Source of the DNA: an uncultured Aquimarina sp.
GTDB lineage: Bacteria; Bacteroidota; Bacteroidia; Flavobacteriales; Flavobacteriaceae
Assembly: GCA_947498935.1 (NCBI GenBank)
Contig: CANMMM010000011.1
Span: 81,378 to 145,377, forward strand
Reading direction: 5' to 3'
DNA: 64,000 nt
In this document: positions 1-7,679 of the stretch, piece by piece
How the letters are laid out: each line of letters starts with the position of its first letter
How positions within the stretch are numbered: the stretch's first letter is position 1
The notes under the pieces: model-generated
What the model saw: the letters and a program-made list of their open reading frames with translations, nothing else
What the model was told of the DNA's origin: nothing
Databases searched by the model: none
Translations under genes and position numbers: made by a program

Positions 1-155
1 TCCCCTTTACCTGGTCGTCGCTGAAAGAAAAAAGGTTTTCCGTTATTAGCGAATAATAGCAAGATAATAACAAGTAGTAAGATTGGGGACAATACTATAA
101 GTGCTACTAAGGCTATTAAAAAGTCGATGATCCTTTTTATAAATAGTGTATACAT
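1..155 (-). CDS. Bacterial sugar transferase (priming phosphoglycosyl transferase), partial at left edge
   Basis: The first 51 codons of a minus-strand gene are visible, starting with ATG at 155 and running off the window at 1. The peptide opens MYTLFIKRIIDFLIALVALI, a basic tip plus a hydrophobic membrane segment, and continues to a QRRPGKG motif. That is the N-terminal signature of the PglC/WcaJ C-terminal family, which moves a sugar phosphate from a nucleotide sugar to undecaprenyl phosphate. It closely resembles the start of the complete sugar transferase at 3671-4285 (KRVIDF, QQRPGK), so the locus carries two paralogues. The catalytic part is outside the window. Confidence 0.85.
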   Translation of the reverse strand, partial: MYTLFIKRIIDFLIALVALIVLSPILLLVIILLLFANNGKPFFFQRRPGKG

Positions 156-181
156 TGGTTAGAAAGGTGCTATGGTTTTTA

Positions 182-430
182 TTATTTAGTGGTTAATTCA
201 GCTACAATGGTATCTAGTAGATCCCCCACATTATCCATGTTCATTAAATCCATTAACTTAAATTTAATGTCGAATTTTTTTTCCACCTCACTGATGATCA
301 TCATGTGAGTAATCGACTCCCACCCATCTACATCATTGGCTGTAGTGGTATCTAGAAGCTCAAAATTTTCGTGTTCCAATACGGTTACAAAAGCTTCTTT
401 TACTTTTGGTACAATCTCTTCTCTATTCAT
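182..430 (-). CDS. Acyl carrier protein
   Basis: This 82-residue acidic protein has the carrier-protein pattern around a predicted phosphopantetheine-attachment serine, DGWESITH (Ser39), followed by helix III and an acidic tail. It sits 18 bp downstream of the adenylating-enzyme gene on the same strand, between two priming sugar transferases and away from any fatty-acid synthesis gene. It is therefore probably a dedicated carrier for an activated amino or carboxylic acid destined for the glycan, as in DltC-type systems. The carried group cannot be read from sequence. The fold and site are clear; the role is inferred from context. Confidence 0.85.
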   Translation of the reverse strand: MNREEIVPKVKEAFVTVLEHENFELLDTTTANDVDGWESITHMMIISEVEKKFDIKFKLMDLMNMDNVGDLLDTIVAELTTK

Positions 431-448
431 GTGTATGATTAATTTAGG

Positions 449-1951
449 TTAGTCCTTATGTATGTCAAAATATTTTTTTAATGCTTTTCTATCTATCTTT
501 CCGTTTATACTATGCGGAAATTCTTTTACAAAAACGGTATGCATCGGAATCATATACGGAGGCATCTGAGTACGCATATGCTCAAAAATCGTGGTGGTAT
601 CAAAGGGGTCTGATGCTATCGCGAGTCCTAATTCTGCATTACCTAAATGATTCGTAATCGCTAATGCTACCATAGCCACCTTGTGATCAGACTTGACCCT
701 GGCATGAAATTCTATTTCTGCAAGTTCTACACGATAGCCTCTGATTTTTACTTGAAAATCTACACGTCCTACATATAAAAAATCTCCTTCATCATCCTTA
801 ATACACAAATCTCCTGTTTTATAATAGCGTACAGAAACTCCTGATTCTAATCGTGTAAAAAAACTTTGCGTATTCTTTGCTTTATTCTTCCAATACCCGT
901 TAGTAATTTGTGGCCCTGCTAAACATAATTCTCCTGTAACACCTACAGCTACTTCCTCGTTTTTCTGATCTACTAAAAGATAAGAAGTATTCTTTTGCGG
1001 AGTACCAATAGCGATGACTCCGTTATATGCTTTGGTAGCGCTATTAGGAATATACTCATAAAACCCACTATACACCGTAAATTCTGTCGGCCCATAATAA
1101 TTAAATATCTTAGAATTAGGCAAGCAAGTACTCCATTCTTTAGCTATATCACTATGTAATGCTCCACCCCCAAAACTACAATATCGTACATGAGGAGCAT
1201 TGATCTCTGAAAAGTAAGGTCGTAAATAATTGATAATCGAAGGCACCATGGTAAGCACGGTAAGTTTTTGTTCGCTTATCAATTTAAAAATATAAAAATA
1301 TTTAATAGCTCCTTTAGGAATGGTATAAAAACATGCCCCTGCTAATAAAGGAAATAAATAAGCAACCACAGAAAAATCAAAGGTTAGTTCAAACATTTGC
1401 AAACATCGATCTGATGCTTGTAAATTAAAAGAAGGTTCATCATCGATCGCAGTGACTAATGCCTGAACATTAGAAAAAGTAATGGGTACTCCCTTTGGTT
1501 GCCCTGTTGTTCCTGATGTGAATAGAATATAAGCTATATCATTTTCATCAATCACAGCGGGTTCTACATATATCTCTACTTCATCAGTAACAGTAGGGTT
1601 TAGTACTGTGTAGTCTGTATAAACAGACGCTATAGATGAATCCAATACATAAGTAGCCTCTGTGAGCGATAAAACCTGTAGATTACGTTCTAGAGGTACT
1701 TCTGGATTAATCGGCACGTATGCTTTCCCCTCTAACCATAGCGCCAATATACTAGCATACGTCTGTAAATCATCATTCGTTACTAATCCGATGAGTTTAT
1801 CTTGTCTTTGCGTAGCAATAGTTAATGTATTTCTGATATTCGAAACAGCAATGGCGAGTTCTCTATAGGTATAAAAATTACCATTAATACACAATGCATT
1901 GTTTCCAACATACTGTTTTAATGACCTTTTAAGTTGTTTAATATATTCCAT
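449..1951 (-). CDS. AMP-forming amino-acid/acyl adenylating enzyme (DltA / NRPS A-domain-like)
   Basis: About 500 residues from the ATG at 1951; a longer frame from a TTG at 1972 is less likely. Adenylation-domain motifs are present in order: LFTSGTTGQPKG (nucleotide loop), YGPTEFTVY, YKTGDL, GRVDFQVKIRGYR and a C-terminal SINGKIDRKAL with the catalytic lysine. This is a standalone A domain of D-alanine:carrier ligase type that activates a carboxylic or amino acid as an acyl-AMP and loads it on a carrier protein. The ACP gene directly downstream is the obvious partner. No condensation or thioesterase domain is fused. Substrate specificity is not predictable by eye. Confidence 0.87.
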   Translation of the reverse strand: MEYIKQLKRSLKQYVGNNALCINGNFYTYRELAIAVSNIRNTLTIATQRQDKLIGLVTNDDLQTYASILALWLEGKAYVPINPEVPLERNLQVLSLTEATYVLDSSIASVYTDYTVLNPTVTDEVEIYVEPAVIDENDIAYILFTSGTTGQPKGVPITFSNVQALVTAIDDEPSFNLQASDRCLQMFELTFDFSVVAYLFPLLAGACFYTIPKGAIKYFYIFKLISEQKLTVLTMVPSIINYLRPYFSEINAPHVRYCSFGGGALHSDIAKEWSTCLPNSKIFNYYGPTEFTVYSGFYEYIPNSATKAYNGVIAIGTPQKNTSYLLVDQKNEEVAVGVTGELCLAGPQITNGYWKNKAKNTQSFFTRLESGVSVRYYKTGDLCIKDDEGDFLYVGRVDFQVKIRGYRVELAEIEFHARVKSDHKVAMVALAITNHLGNAELGLAIASDPFDTTTIFEHMRTQMPPYMIPMHTVFVKEFPHSINGKIDRKALKKYFDIHKD

Positions 1952-1980
1952 TTTTATAATGCCTTCCAACAAATACTCTA

Positions 1981-3081
1981 TTAATAAAAGTGTCCATCTC
2001 TATTATAGAAGTTCACTTGATCAGCTTGCAATTGCATTTGCTGATGTGCTAATCCTTTTTTCTCTATCTGATACCTAAAAATAGTCTGATACCTCGTTTT
2101 TATAGCATCTGATAGTTTTTGATCATCTGTAAACAGAAAATTAAGTTTATGATGTACTACATGCTCCATTAAAGCATCTACACAAGTCGTATATTTATCC
2201 TCTTCTGCTACTAAAAAGTACTTTACATTACATTCTTTATGATTTCTCACATAAGAGATAAACCCTATCATAGTTCCCTCTTTCATGACTTTTAGCGTAT
2301 GAATATCGATTTGATTTCCATATCCTACCTGAAGTGATTGATACATAAATCGTTTCGCAATTGGCAATTGTGTATATTGTCGTTTATCTAATTGCCAATT
2401 AATATATTCTTTGGTTTTATGGATTAAATCTTTATGGCATAATGATTCTATAAATTGCCACGAAATAGCATCTAACTCTGTTATATATTCGTACCGTATA
2501 GCTGAGACTCTTTTACGAATACGACGTTGGTTTAGCAATCGCACCCCCCACCCTACAACACGACTCAATTGATGAAGTATTGGTTTAAATGGAGATAGAA
2601 AAGAAAACTTACCGATAAGAATTGAAGTATCTAGATTAAAAAAAATCGTATGTCTTAATCTAGCAGTAATGACTGTAAAAGGTTGTTTCTCATAAAAAGC
2701 ATTGACATGTTCTGCATACGATTTAATCAACACCTTATTTTGTGTAATTCTAAGCGCTTCATTAAACACATAAGTCCCCAAGACCGTATCTTTATATTGT
2801 TTTTCTACCCACCAGAGTAGCAACCAATATACTTTTTGGGTGCCTCCTGTAGGCATATTCATCATATCAGGAAACATAAAAATAAAAGAAACCATTTTAG
2901 TACCCGATAATCCCATCACACCGCAATACTCTTCTTCTTCAATCCTAGGATTAGCCACCACCCAAGTAGCCTTACTTTTGGGCAATGGTACAACCCCTGG
3001 TTGTTTCCAATAAGTATTATGCAGTACAGCTTCTCTTAGCATCGATTTAGTAATGACTTCAACTTTTAAATCTGTATTCAT
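1981..3081 (-). CDS. GNAT-fold acyltransferase-like protein
   Basis: A 366-residue protein with no signal peptide. The C-terminal half (about 250-330) resembles a GNAT core, with an LKVMKEGTMIGFISYVRN strand-turn-strand and a following KYFLVAEEDKYTTCVDALMEHVV helix. The N-terminal half also has acyltransferase-like strands (GVMGLSGTKMVSFIFMF). Length and two-part layout suggest a tandem GNAT arrangement, comparable to FemAB-type aminoacyl transferases. It lies between the adenylating enzyme and the formyltransferase, so it may move the carrier-bound group to an amino sugar. That is an inference; the family assignment itself is moderate. Confidence 0.6.
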   Translation of the reverse strand: MNTDLKVEVITKSMLREAVLHNTYWKQPGVVPLPKSKATWVVANPRIEEEEYCGVMGLSGTKMVSFIFMFPDMMNMPTGGTQKVYWLLLWWVEKQYKDTVLGTYVFNEALRITQNKVLIKSYAEHVNAFYEKQPFTVITARLRHTIFFNLDTSILIGKFSFLSPFKPILHQLSRVVGWGVRLLNQRRIRKRVSAIRYEYITELDAISWQFIESLCHKDLIHKTKEYINWQLDKRQYTQLPIAKRFMYQSLQVGYGNQIDIHTLKVMKEGTMIGFISYVRNHKECNVKYFLVAEEDKYTTCVDALMEHVVHHKLNFLFTDDQKLSDAIKTRYQTIFRYQIEKKGLAHQQMQLQADQVNFYNRDGHFY

Positions 3082-3093
3082 AAAATGATGCTA

Positions 3094-3693
3094 TTACGTT
3101 GTAAAATATTGTTCCTCTATTAAAGCTACTGTTTTTAGTATCAGTTTCTTTCCTTCTTCGGCAAATGTGGGATACAAGGTTTCGAAAGTATCTTCTTTTT
3201 CTATACGTATTGCTTGCTGTTCTAAGATAATACCTTCATCCAATTTATCATCTATAATATGTGTAGTGATTCCAGTAATTTTTACCCCATAAGCTAGTGC
3301 ATCCTGTATGGCTGTTTTTGTACCCAAAAAGCTAGGAAAAAGTGAAGGATGTATATTTAGAATTCTATTAGGAAATGCTGCCAACATCGCTTCCCTGATA
3401 ACATATTTATAATTTAACAAAAACACATAATCTATATTTCTTTCTGCGAGTATCGCTATCAATTGCTGCTGATACGCCACTGCATTAGCAAAATCTTTTT
3501 TCACTAACGCAATAGTTTCTATCCCATTAGCCTCTGCTAATTCAGCTGCACCACAAGGTGCTGCTTCATATACGACTAAAGAAATCGTACTTTTTTGTAA
3601 ATTCCCGTCACAATATTCTGCTATTAAATCCCTAGCATTGCGTCCCCAACCAGTAACTAATATGGCCCAATTAATTTTGTTTTCTATATTCAT
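3094..3693 (-). CDS. Formyltransferase-fold protein, PurN-like, in glycan locus
   Basis: A 199-residue protein with the 10-formyl-THF transferase pattern LNIHPSLFPSF...ITTHIIDDKLDEG. The catalytic triad is readable as Asn113, His115 and Asp152. The length matches the minimal PurN/sugar N-formyltransferase core, without the C-terminal domain found in Fmt. Its start overlaps the 3' end of the upstream sugar transferase gene by 23 bp, suggesting translational coupling, and it precedes the GNAT/adenylase/ACP genes. A formyl transfer to an amino sugar or to the activated amino acid is more likely than purine synthesis in this setting. A true methionyl-tRNA formyltransferase is encoded separately at 56549. 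Confidence 0.75.
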   Translation of the reverse strand: MNIENKINWAILVTGWGRNARDLIAEYCDGNLQKSTISLVVYEAAPCGAAELAEANGIETIALVKKDFANAVAYQQQLIAILAERNIDYVFLLNYKYVIREAMLAAFPNRILNIHPSLFPSFLGTKTAIQDALAYGVKITGITTHIIDDKLDEGIILEQQAIRIEKEDTFETLYPTFAEEGKKLILKTVALIEEQYFTT

Positions 3694-4285
3694 CCAAATC
3701 TTGTATAACTGAACGTGGATCTACCACTATATCCTTAGAAGTAATTACATTTTTAATTGTTCTCACTATAATTTTTAAGTCTTGTAGCATTGATAAATGC
3801 TGTACATAGCGTACATCAGCTGCCAATCGATCATCCCAATTCAGTAGATTTCTACCAGACACCTGTGCTAAACCGGTAATCCCAGGACGTACTGAATGTC
3901 TAATTTTTTCTTGTTTTGTATAAAAAGGCAAATACTTAATCAGCAATGGTCTTGGCCCTATAAAACTCATTTCCCCTTTCAATACATTTATCAATTGCGG
4001 TATTTCATCTAAAGACGTTTTTCGGATAAAACGTCCTACAGGGGTTAACCGCTCTGCATCAGACAATAAATCCCCATTACTATCTGTTGCATCATTCATA
4101 GTTTTAAACTTAATGATCCTAAAAATCCTTTCGTTTTTACCTGGGCGTTGCTGCACAAAAAAGGGAGTTCCTCGATTCGCTATAGCCAATAGAACTATTA
4201 GTAGTAAAAAAACAGGAAAAATTACAATCATCATTAACAATGATACTAGGAAATCAATTACTCGTTTAAAGAAAAATTTATACAC
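3671..4285 (-). CDS. Bacterial sugar transferase (priming phosphoglycosyl transferase, PglC-like)
   Basis: 204 residues starting at a GTG codon (MYKFFFKRVIDF). It has one hydrophobic re-entrant segment (about 8-35), then RGTPFFVQQRPGK, the FKTMND motif, the catalytic Asp-Glu pair in TSLDEIPQ and the GPRPL and PGITGLAQVSGRN blocks. Small monotopic enzymes of this type transfer a sugar-1-phosphate to undecaprenyl phosphate and start repeat-unit assembly at the inner face of the cytoplasmic membrane. The gene is complete and heads the formyltransferase-GNAT-ligase-ACP run. It is a paralogue of the partial gene at 1-155. Confidence 0.9.
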   Translation of the reverse strand: MYKFFFKRVIDFLVSLLMMIVIFPVFLLLIVLLAIANRGTPFFVQQRPGKNERIFRIIKFKTMNDATDSNGDLLSDAERLTPVGRFIRKTSLDEIPQLINVLKGEMSFIGPRPLLIKYLPFYTKQEKIRHSVRPGITGLAQVSGRNLLNWDDRLAADVRYVQHLSMLQDLKIIVRTIKNVITSKDIVVDPRSVIQDLDEYRKQN

Positions 4286-4540
4286 TGCTTTAGTTCTTTT
4301 ATATTATCTATTTAAATGCACTAAATAGCTGCCAATATTACTATTTGTAGAGCGCATAGTACACATACAATTACGTAGGTTGACAAAGATGAATATACCA
4401 CACAAAAACTATTCATGATACTATCTAAAAAAGGGGAAGAAGTTATTCTGATTGTTCACAATACATGGGAAGATATTTACTAACAATCATGTACAAATAA
4501 CTCGCTAACAAATATACAATCATATTTTATTTTTATGAGT
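4286..4540. other. Non-coding gap upstream of the sugar-transferase cassette
   Basis: No convincing gene is seen. The segment is AT-rich, separates the cassette from the CapK-like gene and presumably carries the promoter for the minus-strand run beginning at 4285. No clear flavobacterial TAnnTTTG box with a spaced TTG could be fixed. The rest of the gap to 4822 is taken up by two dispersed repeats listed separately. Confidence 0.5.
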
Positions 4541-4690
4541 GAAGTGATTTAAACTTTTTGTAATTTGTTATAAAAATGCTGTTTTGCACTCAAATTTTGC
4601 GATCTTTAATTCCGTGGCATTATTATGCAACAAAAAATCACTGTATTCGATCGTAATATCTTCGATTACCGTCATTTTTTGTAGTAATTA
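4541..4690 (-). repeat. GAAGTG palindromic-end repeat, copy 1 (reverse orientation, one end lost)
   Basis: This starts with GAAGTGATTTAAACTTTTTG and follows the reverse complement of the full copy at 50901-51062: gcactcaaattttgc, then a degenerate block, then caaaaaatcactgtat. The expected distal inverted end is missing, and the sequence runs into a GGGCGTT repeat at 4699. End coordinate approximate. Confidence 0.7.
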
Positions 4691-4698
4691 TTCTTTTT

Positions 4699-4800
4699 GG
4701 GCGTTCCCCCTGATAAAAGATCAGGGGTCGGGCTATCCACTGTATCTTTTTTGTTTTTTTAGGAAAACAAAAAAGGATGCCGCTCCTATCCCTAACGCAT
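4699..4800 (+). repeat. GGGCGTT...AACGCA dispersed repeat, copy 1
   Basis: The ends GGGCGTT and CCCTAACGCA and the core ggggtcgggctatcc match the six other copies. The interior is diverged and contains a T-rich/A-rich hairpin in place of the usual caattcctcgcacctcc block. It is directly preceded by a GAAGTG-type repeat. Confidence 0.8.
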
Positions 4801-4822
4801 CATCATTTTACGCTATTTGACA

Positions 4823-6139
4823 TTACGTATCCATTCCCACTTCATTAATAATTGCTTGCTGTTTACCCGAAGCTAGTAATGGTATCGCTGTTACATATTC
4901 GATAGTAATAATAGCATCTTCGCCTAAATAACCTTTAAACTCGTCTTTAAAAACAGTTTCTCTTTCGAAAGCTTGATCTTTAAGCTTTAATTTAAATACG
5001 TATTGGTTATGTGTTTTTTGTATAATTTGTCGTTCTAAAACCTCTTCATATTTATTAATTAACAATAAGATGCTAGTAGATAGAATTTCGCCAGACGTAT
5101 TCCGAATCATATCCATTTTCCTACCTTCTACTTTTTTCAGTACCAACCTAGCACCACTATGCTCTTGTACAGTATCCATAATACCGATATCCCCTGTATC
5201 ATACCTAATAATAGGAGTATTATAATTAAATAAATCTGTAATCACGATTCTCCCTAATTCGCCATGACGCATTCTCGTATTTTGATTAAAATGCAAAATC
5301 TCTACAAAATAACTAGCTGTATTAATTTTAAAATACTCCTTACCCAGTGGTTGCTGTGCAATCATTCCGTTCTCTGCATTAGAATACCTAGACACCATCT
5401 GCACTCCAAAATATTTAGCCATCATCTCCTTGGTTTTTGGATTTAGTCGTTCCGAAATTCCAATAACCGATCTGAGATTACACTTTATTTGAGCAGCATT
5501 CTTAGAAGCCAAATAATTACATATTTTATCGAATGATGAGGCGTATCCAAGCATTCCCTTATTAGACTTATCTTTTTGAAGACGTAGTATAATACGCTGA
5601 ATCATATCGGGTGATAGGTCAAAAACATCGATAGGGCAAATATTCTGAAAAAAAGACTGTAGCCTATTTTTCTTTTGAAACATACTCCAAAACCGAAGAT
5701 AGAATAACCTATAGCCTAATTGAAACCCTGCTAATTCTGAAAAATATAGAATGTCCGCTACATTTCGATACCGCTTATTATAATCTTGTTGCACAATAAA
5801 TGAAGCTCCGGTAGAGCCACTAGTAGCGACACTAAATTGTTTTTTATGCGAGTACCTTCTGGATTGAAATCCAGTAGTATTCTTTTTAATCAATTCTTTA
5901 TTTACTACTGGAAAATCAGTGATACTTGTGGTTTTGTATTCTTTATAAAATGTGGTTGTTTCTACCGCATGGTTGAGTAGACGAACCAATAATGTTTCTT
6001 GATCCTTTTTAACTTTTAAAAGATCTATGCACTCCATATGACTTTTAATCGCACTGTAATGCCTTTTTATCTTACTTCCCTTTATAAAATCTAACGTCCA
6101 GAAAATAAATTTTCGTAGTTGCTCACTAATTCTCATCAT
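4823..6139 (-). CDS. CapK/PaaK-family AMP-dependent ligase-like protein
   Basis: About 438 residues from the ATG at 6139 (a second ATG follows at once; the longer frame needs a GTG at 6169). It has the nucleotide-binding loop ATSGSTGASF near residues 90-100, an SRYSNAENG block and the IIRYDTGDIG adenylate motif typical of the phenylacetate-CoA ligase family. Relatives are common in capsule and exopolysaccharide clusters, where their substrate is unknown. The gene follows a GT4 gene on the same strand. It may activate a carboxylic acid used to decorate the glycan. Family assignment good; function open. Confidence 0.8.
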   Translation of the reverse strand: MMRISEQLRKFIFWTLDFIKGSKIKRHYSAIKSHMECIDLLKVKKDQETLLVRLLNHAVETTTFYKEYKTTSITDFPVVNKELIKKNTTGFQSRRYSHKKQFSVATSGSTGASFIVQQDYNKRYRNVADILYFSELAGFQLGYRLFYLRFWSMFQKKNRLQSFFQNICPIDVFDLSPDMIQRIILRLQKDKSNKGMLGYASSFDKICNYLASKNAAQIKCNLRSVIGISERLNPKTKEMMAKYFGVQMVSRYSNAENGMIAQQPLGKEYFKINTASYFVEILHFNQNTRMRHGELGRIVITDLFNYNTPIIRYDTGDIGIMDTVQEHSGARLVLKKVEGRKMDMIRNTSGEILSTSILLLINKYEEVLERQIIQKTHNQYVFKLKLKDQAFERETVFKDEFKGYLGEDAIITIEYVTAIPLLASGKQQAIINEVGMDT

Positions 6140-6222
6140 ATATCCCACATTATTTATTTGGCCTATCACTATCAGTCTATAAAAACCTAAACCTCTCTCT
6201 TATACGTAAAGTTCGCAAACTT

Positions 6223-7386
6223 TTATGACAGTGTTTTGTACTCTTGTAAGATCGCATTCCATACATAAGCACGCTCATAATTATCGCATATATGAGTTCT
6301 GGCCTTATTTGCTAATGTAGCTGCATACGTACCATCTGTTATAAATCGTTCGATACTACTATAAAGTGCTTTTTCATTTTTTACAGGAATTATAGTTCCA
6401 TTAACCCCTTCTGTGATTATTTCATTACAACCATTGATATTAGTTACAATACTAGCTAGCCCCATAGCACCAGCCTGCATCACTACATTAGGGAACCCTT
6501 CTCTATAACTCGGGAATGCAAGGACATTAGCTATTGCAAAATAAGGCCTTACATCATCCTGCCATCCTACAGATATAATCGATGGATTTTGATTGATCTC
6601 TTTTTCTGTTTCGGGAAGCAATGGGTCTAACTCTTTTTCATAAGACCCCACTAAAAGTAATTTCGTATTCGAATGCTTTTTACTAATTTCTTTGTAAGCA
6701 CCTATTAATTCGTTTATCCCCTTATCCTTTACCAATCTTCCTACAAAAACAAAAACAATATCGTTGGCCGCTATACCTAATTCATTCTTTAGAGCTGTAT
6801 TCGCTGCATCACTATATAAACTAGGATCAAAATGTGACGTATCTATGCCATTAGAACTCCCTTTTGCAATTACTTTTAGTTTATCTGTAGTAGTATATTT
6901 ATTATCTAAAATGATTTGATGTAATCCAAAAGAATTAGGATAAATCATCGTAGAGCAAGCATATGTTATTTTTTCTACTACATCTAATAATCTGCGCTTT
7001 GCACCCGTAACTTCTAGTAGCGGCAACCCTGCTATCGTGTGCAATCGATGAGGAACACCAGCTAGTTTAGCTGCTATCATAGATAATGTACCTGCCTTAG
7101 GTGTATGACTATGTACAATATAAGGAGTCTCCTTCTTAAAAATCTTATACAATGCATACACTGCTTTTAAATCTTTAAGCGGAGTAATCTGCCGTGTCAT
7201 TTCTACTGGGATTACTTGTACATTTTCCTGTTCTCCTACAATATCTATAGTATCTTTTCCGTTATGAATACGCCCTTTACTAGATATACCAATAACTTTA
7301 TAATGGTCTGACATAAATTGTAGCTGGCCTTTTAATAACCCCCCAAGTGATAGAGGTACAGTAGTTACCCTTATAATTTTTTTCAT
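6223..7386 (-). CDS. Glycosyltransferase family 4 protein
   Basis: 387 residues with two Rossmann-like halves. The N-terminal part has GGLLKGQLQFM and HSHTPKAGTLSMIAAKLAGVPHR. The C-terminal part has FVGRLVKDKGINELI and YREGFPNVVMQAGAMGLA, where the second glutamate of the usual EX7E motif is replaced by Gln. This is the retaining GT-B class that adds a sugar from a nucleotide donor to a lipid-linked acceptor in the cytoplasm. It lies upstream of the CapK-like gene and ends the left part of the glycan locus. Donor sugar not predictable. Confidence 0.88.
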   Translation of the reverse strand: MKKIIRVTTVPLSLGGLLKGQLQFMSDHYKVIGISSKGRIHNGKDTIDIVGEQENVQVIPVEMTRQITPLKDLKAVYALYKIFKKETPYIVHSHTPKAGTLSMIAAKLAGVPHRLHTIAGLPLLEVTGAKRRLLDVVEKITYACSTMIYPNSFGLHQIILDNKYTTTDKLKVIAKGSSNGIDTSHFDPSLYSDAANTALKNELGIAANDIVFVFVGRLVKDKGINELIGAYKEISKKHSNTKLLLVGSYEKELDPLLPETEKEINQNPSIISVGWQDDVRPYFAIANVLAFPSYREGFPNVVMQAGAMGLASIVTNINGCNEIITEGVNGTIIPVKNEKALYSSIERFITDGTYAATLANKARTHICDNYERAYVWNAILQEYKTLS

Positions 7387-7679
7387 TGTGTGCTATGTAC
7401 TAGATGGTTATGTTTTTTATAAACGTATTCAATTTTAAGAAACCGTCTATAAATTAAATTTTGCATAAAAAACGATAAAATCTCACAAATGATCAAAAAA
7501 AAGAATGTAAAAAACAAAGAAAATTATATATTGCTACGGTTGTCCCATAAAGGTTTAAATGTATTGAGATAAATTTACGACAATTTCAAAAATAATCGAC
7601 AAAAAACACAATATACCCGATTAAATGATGTTATTTTTGTAGCATATCCAAATCTCGTATAAACCTAAAAATAACACTA
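7387..7679. promoter_or_regulatory. Divergent promoter region between GT4 and the beta-helix lipoprotein gene
   Basis: This 293-bp AT-rich space separates two divergent genes and must hold both promoters. A TATTTTTG at 7632-7639 fits the flavobacterial -7 consensus TAnnTTTG, about 40 bp before the plus-strand ATG. No well-spaced -33 TTG is visible, so the call for the box is weak. The minus-strand promoter could not be fixed. Confidence 0.35.

Noticed and set aside
3094..3693. Reading as purine-synthesis PurN
   Set aside because: The motifs are compatible, but the gene is coupled to glycan genes; a housekeeping role is less likely, although not excluded by sequence alone.
4584..4820. Plus-strand open frame of 78 residues
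   Set aside because: It lies entirely inside the two dispersed repeats and has no coding character of its own.
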